From positions 21,624,217 through 21,688,216 of the forward strand of contig CM029382.1 in NCBI GenBank assembly GCA_017165825.1: a DNA stretch of 64,000 nt, read 5' to 3'. The notes under the pieces are model-generated. The model worked only from the letters and a program-made list of their open reading frames with translations. It did not search any database and was not told where the DNA came from. Source of the stretch: Hepsetus odoe (taxonomy: Eukaryota; Chordata; Actinopteri; Characiformes; Hepsetidae). The translations under genes and the position numbers were made by a program. The stretch's first letter is position 1. Each line of letters begins with the position of its first letter. Shown piece after piece: positions 27,401-42,000 of the stretch.

Positions 27401-29981
27401 TCTGACACTCAGTTTACTGCAGGAGGGGCAGATTCCTAGTGGTCTGTATATTCTTAAAATTCAAAAGTTTTCATCAATTATGTTAGTGTGATGACGGAAA
27501 ACTAAAAACAGAAGAAGTTGTAAAATTAAAAAGCTATGATTCATACCCTCAGGTGACACTGCATTTAACGTTTTGCAATTTGTCAGGTGTTTATTATGTG
27601 CTTAGAGACTCAACTTCCTGGAACTTGGTCAGAGTTTGGTAAAAAAAAAAAAATCATAGTAATTAATTTAGAGTAGTACCTGTAAGAAATATTAGTACAA
27701 TTATGCACTATTATAACTAACACATTAAGAAAATTCGTAAACCATCATAAAAACTGGTAAAATTCAGAATCATCCCCCGTGGCAGGCAATGCTGATTGGA
27801 ATCTTAAAGAGGACGACATGATGTATTTCTTAGGAGAAACTAGATAAATGGTAGTTAAACAGGATTATTTGTTTAAACATGGCTACTTACCTTAGGACCG
27901 TACTCTCCCTGAAGCCCATCTATCCCATCTCTACCCTAAAAATCAACACATTATTTATTATGAATAGTAAAAATAAAAACATTATCATCAGGCCCAAATT
28001 TATTTGAATATACTATAGTATATTTTAAACTAAAGTGTAATTGGGGAAAATGTCTGTATTAAGTTGTAAAATGTGGTTGTGACACTTGGATGCAGAGGAG
28101 TGTATCATGAACAAGCTGGATGGTGTTAATTATTAGCACTGGTTGGGTTGCTGGTACTGGTTGTAAACTTACATTTTCAAAGAATGCAGCTGCATCATAT
28201 ATATTAACTTTTTGTTTTGCAAATAAAAAGATTTTTCAAAGGCCGCATCAATTCATCAATCAATATCTTTACAACACCGTCAGCATTTAGCAGACACCCC
28301 AGATATCCAGAGCGACTTCCATGTTACAGGGACAGTCCCCCTGGAGACACTCAGGGTTAAGGGTCTTGCTCAGGGACCCAGTGGTGGTAGTGCCAGAGGT
28401 GGGATTTGAACCTGGGACCTCTTGAACCATACGTCTGTAGGCATGTTCAAATGTCTTGAATAGCCTTTTTACACCCATAATATAATTAAAGATGCACTCA
28501 CTCCTATCATGTATGTTTGTCTCATTGCATATACAGGAACATTGTACATGACCTCAGGATTATTTTTGGGTGTATTCAGGCCAAGAATGAAAATGCCTTT
28601 AATGACTGAGGACAAATGTAACAAGTCTATCTGAGAAACACTGCTTTACTTCTAATGTTCCAGCATGAAAAGCTTTACCATAGTTCCTGGATCTCCTCGG
28701 TCTCCTACTTCCCCTTTAGGGCCAGGTGGTCCATTTTGGCCCTTTGGAAAAACAGAAGGCAAACCAATTAGCTAAATGCAGTTAATCTGGACACAGAACC
28801 AACTAACTAGGGAGAACGTCAACATGCTTTCAGCTTTTTGGAAAATATAAAAAAGTAAAAATGTAAATTTCTTTTACCGTAATTTGATTAAATTTAAGAA
28901 TATAAAATCCTTTTAAGGAGAACCCAGGAGAAACTCAATTTGCTTGAAAATTTGCTTGAAACTCAATTTGTGTGCGTGTGTACTCACTGTTTTCCCAGTG
29001 CAGCCTTTTTCTCCAACATCTCCAGGTTCCCCCTGTAATCAGTAAAAAATTAGCAAAATGGCACTGAATACCAAAGATTACTTCTTAACTTTTCAGTCTA
29101 CTGATGACATACTCTCAGGTCCCTGGATGCTGTTGCATATAATTTGATGCCCTTCGTACCAGGTAGGCCAGACGGACCTCTCTCACCCTGCGGAATAATG
29201 AACATGTTTGCGGCAAAACTCAATAGTATATGTTCAGAAGAAGCAGAAAGTGACTCATTTATGCATATGTGTATTTGCAGATATGCAGTCATGTTTGTAA
29301 ACAGTAGTATTATGATAGAGGTCAAATAGAACTAGGGATGGGACACTCACCTTTTGACCTTGGGGGCCTGGTCTTACTGAGTTTTGACCCTCTAGACCCT
29401 GTAAAAACCACCGTGTCAGAGATATCCACATACACAAATATGACAAAATATATAGAAGTGTTAAATTTAAGACAAGACAAACCTTTTCTCCTTTTGACCC
29501 AGGCTTCCCTTCAGCTCCCTATGGAATAAAAAAAAAAAGTTAAAACCCATTAGGTCCATCATAAAATTAAAGGTTATCACATTTTTGCAAACATTTGTAA
29601 AACAATCCAAATATCATCATTGGCCTGGAGCTTTTTTTTGTTTTAATATTCATTAATATTCATTTGAGTTAGAAATAACAAACAATAAACTAACAATGGT
29701 CTTCCATACTGCTTATTTCAAATATTTTATTAATTCAAACTCTGTACCTCTACTGTTTGTGGTTTTCTTTGGGAATGGGAACATGAAACTCCTGCCAACT
29801 GCCTTAAAATATCGAAAGCTGCTATTTTTAACCATTTATTATTGATAAATTAATTATAGGGGGAGCGAAAAATAACATCTACATTGATTTCTAGCCTTCT
29901 TTATATATATATATATATATATATACAGATATATATATATATATACAGAGGATGTGCACATTGACAGGAAGGGGAATATAT

Positions 29982-30030
<49 letters not shown>

Positions 30031-33000
30031 AGGGCAGCGGTGGCCTAGTGGTTAGGGCGTTGGCCACATGATCAGAGGAGCGGGGGTTTGAACCTCCAAT
30101 AGGTTGCCCTGAGGTACCCTTGAGCAAGGTGCCGTCTCCATCTCGCATCTCCCTGTGATGGGCTGGCGACCTGTGTCCCCCATCCTTCACCCTATGTGAG
30201 CTGGGATGGACTCCAGCACTCCCCCGCAAACCCGTTTGGGACAAGCGGCAGAAAATGACTGACTGACTATACACATAGTACTGTGCAAATGTTTTAGGCA
30301 GGTGTGGAAAAAATGCTGTAAACAAAAAATGCTTTCAGAAATATAAATAATGATTGTTTATTCTTATCAATTTACAAAATGCAAAGTGAGCGAACAAAAG
30401 AAAAATCTAAATCAAATCAACATTCAAAAAAATGAATGAGATCAGGGCTCTGTGGGGGCCTTAAGAGTTGATGCTGGTTTGAAGGCAAAAGGTAGTTGAT
30501 TTAGATTTTTCTTTTGCTCGCTTACTTTGCATTTTGTAAATTGATAAAAATAAACAATCATTATTTCTATTTCTTAAAGCATTCTTTGTTTACAGCATTT
30601 TTTCCACACCTGCCTAAAACCTTTGCAATTTTTGGAGAATAAGCACTAAAACATTCATTAATCACACCTTCAACTTCCAGCTTCAAACTCATCACCTTCC
30701 CTGACACCCTCTTCACCTCCTAAACACTCTCCACATACTCTTCCTTCAGGATAACACCTACCCAATCCTCCTTCCATCCACACCATGGTAGAACAGTTTA
30801 AACCCTCCTCCAATACACCTGGTCTCACTACCCATCTAGTCTCTTGCACACACAAAATGTCAACCTTCCTTCTCTCCATCATATCAGCTAATTCTCTACC
30901 TTTACCAGTCATGCTGCCAACATTCAAAGTCCCTACCCTCACTTCCACTCTCCTCTCCTTCTTTCTTTCCTCCTCCCTCTGGACATGCCTTCCTCCTCTT
31001 CTTCTTCTTCTCCTTTGGCCAACAGTTTAACATTGGATGCCTTTCCTGACGTAACCCTCCCCATTTATCCGGGCTTGGGACCGGCACGAAGAAATACACT
31101 GGCTTGTGCATCCCTAGTGGCTGGGTTTTTATATATACATATAATTTGTTTTTTGCAAATAGTTATAATAGGATTAATAAAGAAAAAAAGAGAAATATCT
31201 TCATAATTTGAGAGCCCAATTTAAGCTTTGAATTAAACATTGATAAGGTCATTAAAGCAGATTTCTTTCATTTTCACAAATATTTCATGAGTTAGAACTT
31301 CTCAAACAGCAAGATGCTGAAATACAGGTCCTTTAATTTTCTTAAATTTCTTCCAATTAGACGCTGTATAAGTGACCAACAGGAGCTTCTTCAGAGTGCT
31401 GAAGCCTGAGTTTTGACATTGACAAAAAAGAGAGTAAATACCTTTTAAAAAACCTTTTAATTTCATCACACTGGCTACTTGTCTCATTTAGAATTCATTT
31501 TTAAATTCTTATCCTCACTTTACTATTTGATTATTCTCATTATCATCTTATATTTTTAATATGATATCACATTTTCTTCTTGGGTATTTATTTAAACCAG
31601 TTAACGTTTAATTGTCTAATAGATTTTTGCAAAGCACTTTGAGCTGCATTTAACCGTATGAAAAGTATATAAATAAATGTTATGTTTTGGCCTTTGCATT
31701 AAAAACTATTTTATAATAATAATATGAATAATATTAATATTAATTTAATAACTTAAAATTATTTATTTTATAACTTTAGTTTCTGTCACGCCTGTCACTG
31801 CGCGACCCGGAGTTCGATCCCGATCTCCGGAGTACTAGCCGTGTTTTTACTCTTGCTCGCATTTTCAACAGGATCTGCAACACCTGGAACGGAGATCACT
31901 TAAGGCAGCCAAGCCGATCCGGAATTGTCCGTTCACCATTGTGTGCTGTTTGTGTGTGTGATTAAACTGTATTCTCCGTGCATTTGCACCTCCGCTTTTC
32001 TCTTTCATAGCGAACGGCGAAACATGACAGTTTCAAAGAGTGCCATGAAAATGCCCTCTTATCATATTTACGCTAAGTACCAAGTATACCTGTGACATAA
32101 TGCATTAACAATCAAATTATTCTGTCGCTTGAGATTTGTATATAACCAAAAGCAAACTGAGCTAAACCTCAATTTCTCATGATTGACATCCAGTGACTGG
32201 TAGCTGCCAGATTAGCAGTCTCATTAAGTGAATCACATTTTAGATATATTAGCACTTATGTATTAACATACAGTCAAGCAAGATCTAATTGGATACCAAG
32301 ATTAACACGTATTATTCGCTCCCATTTCAAATTACTGGGTCAGTTAAATGTTACTGAGATTGAAAATCTATTGTTTGATTGTGTGGGGGAACTCTTTCTG
32401 CAAAGTTTATAAAACTTTTAGATTCTAAGATTTGATTATTTGCAAGGTTGGCCCAATCCGCATTTACAATCTGCAACGGTTGAAAAACGGTTGAAAAATT
32501 AAGATTAAGATGGTAATTCAGTGGTAATCTGAATCCAATATGCAGTTTTTGTGCTTGTTTACTTAAACTGCAATAGAATATAAATCTAATAGTATTTGAA
32601 AATAATCCAGTACCGCTAACTGGTTGTCTTGAGGGGGTGCTGGGACTTTGCAATCTGAACTGCTCAGGCATTAATAACTGCTTTAATTATGCCCATTAAC
32701 ATGCCAGACATTGCCTTTTGAAAAGTAACAAGGTTTTATTATTTCATATGGATTTCCTGTATTTCATTCTGATGCAGTCTGAATTTAGATCAAAGCATAT
32801 CCAATTATTGACTTGCCTGAAATCCCGGAAGTCCTTCAAGGCCAACTTGTCCAGGCTGACCTGGAAGCCCAGGATCTCCCTGCAAAACAAATAATAAGAT
32901 ATATATATATTTTTTTTACCAAGAACAATGAACAGTAGTATCAGAAATCTGAATCTAAAATCAGCTCTGGTCTATATATAAATAAACCAATCATATTTTA

Positions 33001-36000
33001 AAACTAAGAGTACATATCGTGGTGGAGGGGGTTGTGTGCCCCTATAGACCTGGGAGCCGTGTTGTCAGGAGCATGTAGCTCCTGGTAGGGTCACCTGAGA
33101 CAGAGAGGTCTCAGGTAAGAACACAGACAAATAACAATTCAGAGGGCCACTATACATAGCTTCAAAATGTATATAGGCACCTGCTAACCTACAAGGATGG
33201 CTAGACAGGTCATAGGCCCATGTGGACAGGACCTGTGGTATAGAAACTGCCTTTTGGTACATGGAATATCACTTCTCTAGGTGGGAAAAGTTTCAAGTTT
33301 AGATATAGACTAGATATAGTTGAGCTAGCTTTGAAACACAGTCTTGGCTCTGAAACCAACCTGGGATGGGGCAAGACTCTATTCTTCTTTGGAGTTAAAT
33401 ACTTCTGTGTCGTTTAGATGTAATGTTCTGTGTAGTCATGTGATCAGACTTTTTTTTTTTTTTGGATTCTAGGATGAAGGGGCAGAAATGTCAAATGATC
33501 CCCACCTGGTTGGGAATGAGTGCTTCAGCTGAATAAGTTTAAGCATTTCAGCTTAAGATGGAGATCAATAGCGGTGGATGGAAGGCTGGATGAATGGATA
33601 GATGGATGGAATGGGTGACAATATGCACAGTGAATCAAACTGGCTTGCGAATAGATTTTGGTAGCTGGGAAAGGCTTTAGCACCAGCCCTTATGTATATG
33701 TGGTATATGTCAGAATGGTTTATCAATCCATGAAATTCCTGAGACAACCAAAAAGAAAGAAAAATACTTCCATACACTTCAGAAACTAATGTATCTGAAA
33801 TAATAATCATGCTGTTGCAGAGTGCTTACCTTCTCCCCATCTGTGCCTTTTAAACCTTTTTGTCCTAACAGAGAAGGTGATTCGAAATGGACTTGTGTAT
33901 CCCCCTGAAATGGAAAACAAAGCCACAGTCAAATGCACACCCTATGTAGTGCTTGGAAAAAGGTTGAAGACACAATATATAGGAGTTATATGTTAACGTT
34001 AAAGTTAAAGTTACATGAGACATGGGCATACCCTTAGGCCTGGTATGCCTGGTTCTCCCTGAAATAAAAGAAAAAACACTACAATATATGCGTGTATATA
34101 TCTGTCTGTATTAGCGATATTGGTTTTTAACTTTAATGTACTTTGCTGTAAGAGATGACTAATAGTTTTCACGGGCTTACTCTTTTGCCGCACTCTCCAG
34201 AAGCTCCTGGTGGTCCTTGAGCTCCTTTATCACCCTAGAAGCAAAGCATAAGTTCCACCTACATTTACTTCATTTATCAATTCCCATTCTCCACATGCAA
34301 TGCAATCACAAACAGCAGTTGTTACCTTTGAGCCATTGCAGCCTGGGGTACCAGGATCCCCTCTAGGGCCCTCATGTCCTTGATATCCCTAAAAGGATGT
34401 CAAAATCATAGGTGAACTGATGCTTAACCCCTAACAGTTTTGTATTCTTTTACTGGATTTTCTGTTACTTTGTCTCTCTACCTCCTTTCACTTTCTCCTG
34501 CTAGCTAGATTATTTAATGGATCTATGTGTAGGACAAATAAAACAAAATTTGTAACAGCAAAAACTGTTATTTGCATCTATACTGCAGCACATTTGGTTT
34601 ATAATGGTACAATGATCATGATGAATACGTTATTTTGAAGAATGTCAGCTTGAATTAATTGAATTTAAAGAGAATAGTTGCTCATTTTGACAATGAGGCA
34701 CGGCCATTTTTCTGCGAAACAGTTAAAAGCAGAACATTATTTTCCTGATATATACCACTATGTAGCCCAAATGTATGTGGACACCCAGGTCTTTTAGTCA
34801 GCTTACATCTTACAGCTTATTTATGGCATGAAGCTGATACTCTTATCCAGTTTTGCTCAGGAAGCCAATGTTGGTAGCGCTGGAGGTGGGATTCAAACCT
34901 GCAAAATCTTGATCCATAGACACATATCTTACCACTAAACCACCATCACCCTGTTTCATAATGACAATTAGTCACTTTCCCTTTACTTTGAATAACCACA
35001 ATGTCCACATGTCAGAGGCATCTTTCAGCAGGAAAAGCAGTTGTTTAGGAATAGTTGAATAACATGCCAAAAATTCAAGGCTTTCTTCAAGCTTTCAATT
35101 CAAGGTTGAATGGGAACCTGCTGAAATATGGTGGAAAAACTAGTCTGATCCATGGAGGCCAAACTTAAGATTCACGGCACCACTCCAACATCTTGGTATC
35201 AGATAACATAGCATACCTTCAGATGTACTGTACAATTAATGTCTTTGATTCTAATGATTTTTGTAGTTTTTCTGAAGGCTTATGATAATACTACGGCTGA
35301 CAAAGGCATTTATACATTACACTACTTCGTGGAAAGGTCCATTTCTGTGCCCCTGTGCAGGCTCTAAAAAGAGTTGGTTTGTTGAGTTTGGTGTATTTGG
35401 TGTATCAGTGGCCTTCATATAGCCCTGACTTCAAAACAAAAGAACACCTTATGGATGAAGTGTAAGTAGTCTTTTTTGCTCAGCATCATTAATCTCATGA
35501 CAGATCAGTTCTCCAAATACATTTTGGTTAGGTGTCCTATTAGGTGTCCCTGCAACTTAATTATGCAGATTAGTCATATACTTACTGGTATTCCTGGAGT
35601 ACCAAATTGTCCTGGCCTTCCAGGAAGTCCCTAAAAATGAGAATCACAGAGAATGATTTCAAAATCACATCAATGTTCACAAGCTTATATAATATTTAGA
35701 CACATTCCCTCATGCAAGATAGGGGTTGCATGGATTATTTGAACAAAAAAACGTAACATTCACTTCTATTGGCTTGATTACAAGTCAAAGGCAGTGCCTG
35801 AAATACAGGCAAGTAAAGACTATCATCGGGAGTAAATCTATGTAATTTGCAGTTAACGCAATATTAATAGTTGTACTGTAAAGATTACAATTTTAACATT
35901 GACCAAAAAAAACTCTAAAGTCCTGTTTTACTATGAAGGTCACATTTTTTAATTTGGACATTTGCAGTTTGACTGCAAATTTCATGAAAGACTCATGAAA

Positions 36001-39000
36001 ATGCAATTTCACTGTAAACATTATGGGCCAATTTGTGTAAAAAACTCGTAAACTGTTCTGTTTTACCCTTTGCAGGGCCTGTTTTTCCAGAATGCAACCC
36101 CTAATTGCTTACATGCAACACACAAATTCTACACACTCACACTGGAAACAGGCATGAAAACACACAAGAACAAATGAAGGGTAAATACCAGTGATCCTTT
36201 TTGTCCTGTATTCCCTGGTGGTCCTATTCTACCCTGTTTTATAAATAAGAAGAGTTTTACAAATTATGTGCCATATCAGGGAAGAAACTTTATCCATAAA
36301 ATACACACAGATCCAGAGATTCAATTTATGATGCTGACTACATACAAATATTATATCAGATACATCGAACAGACCTGCATACATGCAGGACAAGGAAAAG
36401 AATGCACAAATGATAAAAGATTATATTTCTATAAAAAATAGAAATTCTATCTGTTTGTTTAACCATTATCATAATATATAATAATACATTTATGTATCTT
36501 CTGGATGGTTTGAACAGAATATAACATAATTTTACTTGTGCTCACAGACCACTGTGAAATAAATCTGAAGTATTTTCCCACAATGCACGCTTTCAAATCA
36601 GAACATTACAAATGTCAAGAAAGAAATTTTGAAGAAGCTATTAAGTGTTACTTTCATGGTTATCACAGTTGTCTTTCAACATGGGGAAATGGTTCATGTG
36701 ACAAACCTTGGGGCCCATAGGTCCAGGGTCACCCTCATCTCCTGGAAGCCCACTTTCACCTATTAACCCAGATGGACCTGGGTAACCTCGCTCTCCCTGA
36801 GAAAGACAAGAGAAAAAGAAATGGGCGCTCTTTACACAGTCTGAACATTTCAGGATGAATGAATCCAGAAAAAGCAATGTTTTTCATATTTCTGCATATT
36901 ACATTTTTCTATTGTTGTTTCAAAAGTTCATGTCTTGCTATACTTAAAATAATATATCCGTTAATGCTCTGTACTTGCTCTTAAAATATGGCAAGAACAT
37001 TAATAAAGCAAACATGATAAAGCTCACCTGGATTACATAATTACAACTGAAACATAAAAAATCTAATTTGTTTAAACGTGTGGACAACATGAAATTATTT
37101 ATCAACACTAAGATATTTTTACTATAATTAAGATGCATGAGAATAATAAAGATTGCTCCTTATATTTGTTATTTCAAAGTATATGCTGACATTGCAGTGT
37201 ATACACGTCTATACATGTCTGGTTGTGTTGGGGGCGCACATGTTTGAAGTGAATTAAGGACATTATTCCTTAAAAACATGTATAAGGGAAGAATATCCTT
37301 TGTGGCTATGAACGTTCTGCTTGCTGGTATGCCAAGCATAGTAAAAGCACATACACACAGAGGTACATTCAGACACATACAGAGCTACAGGTGTGTGACG
37401 ATTGACGATAAGCGTGCTGTATTTCAAATGTCGGCGGTGTAACTCAGTCTATCTGATAGCTTTAGACACTTGGGTGGGCCACAATCCAACCAGAACTTAG
37501 CACCTGACAGAGGGCCACCCACTAGCACTGAGGTTTAAGCCAATAATTGAATCTTTCGCTTATCAAACATGAAGAGTGTAACATCTGCATTCACCACCAG
37601 GGGGCAGTAGGCTGCTGCTCTGAAAAAGTTGATAAGTTCATTGAGAGTTCATTGCCTTTTCCACATTGAGTCAAAGTTCTGACACTGGAGGGTGATGGGA
37701 ACATATGACACTGGTCAAGGACCAAAGCCAACTAATTCTTTAGGTCTAACCACACAGCACAAATTAAAAGTGGTATTTCATCAGACATATCCAGTATTCC
37801 CTGTTTAACTTCAGCCACTGCTTTGCCCAGATGTGCTCAAACATTTCAGTTTTAAAGTTCATTTGGATTTGAAAGAATTGGACAAATCTAGATTTAAAAA
37901 GTGTTTTATATGTCGGCATACATATAACCTAAAACATCATTCAATTTCCATGCAGGGCTTAAAAGCAGATATAGAGACCCAACATTGACAAATTATTTTT
38001 TTATATATATATTTTTATATATCTTTTTTCTGTATTTTGATATGAGAAACAGCAAAAAACTCCCCATGGCAAACAAAAACAGTTTGCAAGCCTCATATAA
38101 ATACAGTTTCTCCTTTCAAAATAAGCCATCAGAAAGTTTAAAGGAATTGAAATACAATATTCCGTATTTGCTAGAAGATGGGGGTATACTGACAGCTGTT
38201 CTGACATTGGTAACGTGACTGCAGTTTCAACATGGATCCTTTAATAAGCTTTGGTGAGAGCTCTGAAAAAGGTTGTCCTTTGAAATGAGCAAATTGATTA
38301 AATTAATCTGATATAATAAATGGGCTGGGCAGCACTATGGACAGTGGGTAGTTTTGCTGCTTTGCAGCAAGAGGGCTGGGGGTTTCTGTGTGGGATTTGC
38401 TTGTTTGCTCCCACAGTCCAAAGACATGTGAGTGAGCTTGATTTGAGATGCTAAATTGCCCTGTAATTGTAATTGTGTGTGCCTGTACTGTGATAGACTG
38501 GCAAATTGTCCAGTGCTTTTCTCAACCCCCAACTCTCTCCCTTGACCCATATCAGGATAAACATTCAGGAGAATGGTGAGATAGTAATTATTCATTCTTT
38601 AACAAGATTACACAGAACATGGGAAACATTTACTAGTTCACTGTCATTTCTTTTGTAAATTGATAGTCAGTGCAAGATTAAAATGATACTACACATACCT
38701 TTTGGCCTTTAACTCCTTCACAGTTGCATTTCGGAACCTCATTACATACACATTCCTGCAAAAAGACAAACAACTCATTTACTTGCCTCGGCCAGAAAAA
38801 AAGACAGCTTTATCATCTGAAATTCTAGCAGAAAAGCGAACGTGACTATTCTTGTCATTGCGAGGTCACAGCACAGCACAGCACACAGTGAACCACAACA
38901 AAATTGGACCTCTGCATTTAACCCATGCAAACACCATGCAGCTATGAAAGCGCCCGGGGAGCAGTAACGGGGATGGTACCTTGCTCAAGGGTACCTCAGG

Positions 39001-42000
39001 GCAACCTACTGGTAGGGAGTTTGAACCCACAATCTTCCGATCCTGTGGCCAACTCCCTAACTACTAGGCCACCGCTGCCCGGTGAAAAGTGAAAATAAAA
39101 AGATTTATATAAATACAAAACCACATATACAGAATTGGACACACACAAACACTCTTAAGTCAAGAAAAACAAAGCATTTGGTTTCATAACAGGTTAAATA
39201 AAATTAATTCACTGCAACAAAATTGCTATTTTGGAAACGGGGCATTGTCTTTTTCTTATCGATGTGTAGTTAGATTCCTTATGAAAATACAAGTAAAGCA
39301 ATTAATCTGATCGACACACATTTACATGTATATTTTCCACAAATCTTTCCACCAAAGATGAATATCTTGTGAAATAATTGTAAAACCTTTTTTCTGGTTC
39401 TGACTGATCCATGCCTGAATGACAAGCCAAGCACAGTTTATTAAATACTTTATGATGTTGTTCCTGATAAAACCTTTTTTTTAGAAAGTAAAACTGCAGT
39501 CCCTTCCAAAAGTATTGGAACAGCAAGGCAAATTAATTTGTTTTGCTTTGCACAACAGATATTTGGTTTTGAGATTAAAAGGTGAGCAATCAAATTTCCA
39601 CTTTTTAATTTCCTTATTTAAATCTAGAAATATTAAAATACATACACATGGCGCCTTGTATATCATACCACCCAGTTTCAAATGAGGAAAATAACTGTTT
39701 TGAAGGAAATTAAAGTAAATTAGAAAATTTAAGAAGTTACTATTCTTTAGACTCCAGAATTCATCTTGCAAGCAAAAGCTATGACACTACCACCATTGTG
39801 CTTCACAGATGAACTTGTATGTTTTGGATCATGAGCATATCCTTCTTTTCTCCACACTTTGGCTTTTTTCCCTCACTTTTCAGTTCTTTAGTGTTAGGCT
39901 TTAGTGTTAAGGGTAGACAAGACTCATGGGTGATTTGGTACCATGTGAGCCATGTGAGTATGTTATCTCCGTTAGTTTCAGACACAACAGATTAAAGATT
40001 AGCTGAGATCAGTACAGCAGGAGTGTCCTTTCCCATGTTTCTCAGTGTAACAGAATCTGCTTTTGTCTGTGCATGCGCTCAGGTGTATGAAGTTCTGATA
40101 AAATAAAAAAAAAGAAGTCTGTGTGATTTTTCAAAGTCTGATGTACATTGATAGACTGTGTTATGTTCAGATCAGTTGTTTGGGTTTTCCAATGCATGCA
40201 ATAGTGGCAGAAAAAGAGAAGCAGTGGGAAGATAGGAAGGCAGCAAGAGAAAAAATACTTTTGAGAGAGACAGAAAAGAGAGAGAGGCAATGAGAGAGAG
40301 CTTTCTTTGTCTAATTCCAGGACTCGCATGAACTTTTCATCACATTTAAGGTAATATTTATGCAGAAATATAGACAAATCCTAAAGGGTTCCCAAACTTT
40401 TCAGAACCATTGTATTTTGTTTACAATGGGCTTTTTGGGTTTCTGAGGTGATTTTTTTCAAATCTTTGAAGAAAAGAGGATCGAAGGAAAATGTTCAAGT
40501 TGGATCATTTCTACCAGGATGGCTTCATTAATGCGATGTTTGAGTTTTCACTGGTCAATTTGTACAAGAAAAGGCTTTGGTGTAAACTCTGAGAAATAGT
40601 TTGAACTGAAATATCACACCCCTGCTGTTCACCTCAGTGAACAATAATAACACAATAAGAGCGATTCGGCCCGTAGCCTTTCATAGCACAGTCTGGGGCT
40701 GAAAAACATTTCACAGGCTTCAAATATTCATTGGTACATGTACAAATACTTTTTTGTTTTTACTATACTCAAGTGGAATATTTTCATTAAAAAATAGAAT
40801 ACATAGAATTTAATAAATAGAAAGACAAAACACAAAGAAATGATCCCTTGATGTATCCATCAGATCATTCACAACAGACATAACAACGCAAGCTGTGTAA
40901 AGGTGAAACTGCCAAGAAAGGGAAGCTGCATCTGAACAGTGGAATGAAGCAACCTTTCATATCTGTGTGCCCTGATTTCACCTGATCTACAGATCTTGAC
41001 TAACCTCACAAACTGAGGAGTCACAACTTAAGAAAAGTGCACAGGAAAATATGTCTTCTTGCTGGAGACTCAACTTCAGGTGAAATGTGTGATGGGAATG
41101 CTAATAGATACATAGATAAAAGTGAACCACTAAAATTAATGCCAATTGTTTTTATTGTAGCAAAATGCTTTAATAGCATGTGAATTATATTAATAAGGTG
41201 TAAGGTTTAGATAGCTTGGCACAGAAAAGCAATTTTAGTTTTATATTTTAAAGACATTTCAGTATGATGAATTATAATGAAAAGAAACAAAGAAAGATAA
41301 AGAAGATGCCTAATAAAAACCAGTTTTTCAGCCTCAAAAAATCTTGCAATAAAAGCAATATCAATGGGGTTTCAACACCCTCGGTGCTTGGATGTCAAAG
41401 GAGTAAGCAGCAGAAGACGATGGAACATAAGCCTCCATATTTCACATTTTCATCTGCAACACCGCTGTTATCAACTTGTCGAAGACAAAATGAAGTATGT
41501 AAAAAATTAATGAATGCATGTTAATTAAAACAAATGTATTCAAGTTTTCAAAATGCACATATAGCTTATGTTTACACATGCACATATTTGCAATGGGTCT
41601 TCAAAATATCTATCTCTGATTAGAAATAGATATTTTCAAAATTCACGTTGCATCATTCATTGTTCATTGTAATAGGTAAGGTGTGTGATATTGTTACTGT
41701 ATCCTGCCTTGCAGTACACTAGGATTAGCTGCATATACTTATGATATAACTGGCCCATGATAGTCTGTCACTTACATAAAGAGTCCTGGGTTTGATGAGA
41801 ACAGACAATATAAAAGTATCTCTATTTGTTGAGAAAAACACTCAAGGAGACCAGCAAATTAATATAGTAAGATCAACATGGTAAGATGTGCTCAAATCGC
41901 TTACATCATGATCTATATTGCACAATTAAGTTGCTACCATAGCAGCATGTAAATGTGAATATTTTAATGAGGCAAAACATTAAAACCACTTCACGAAAAA

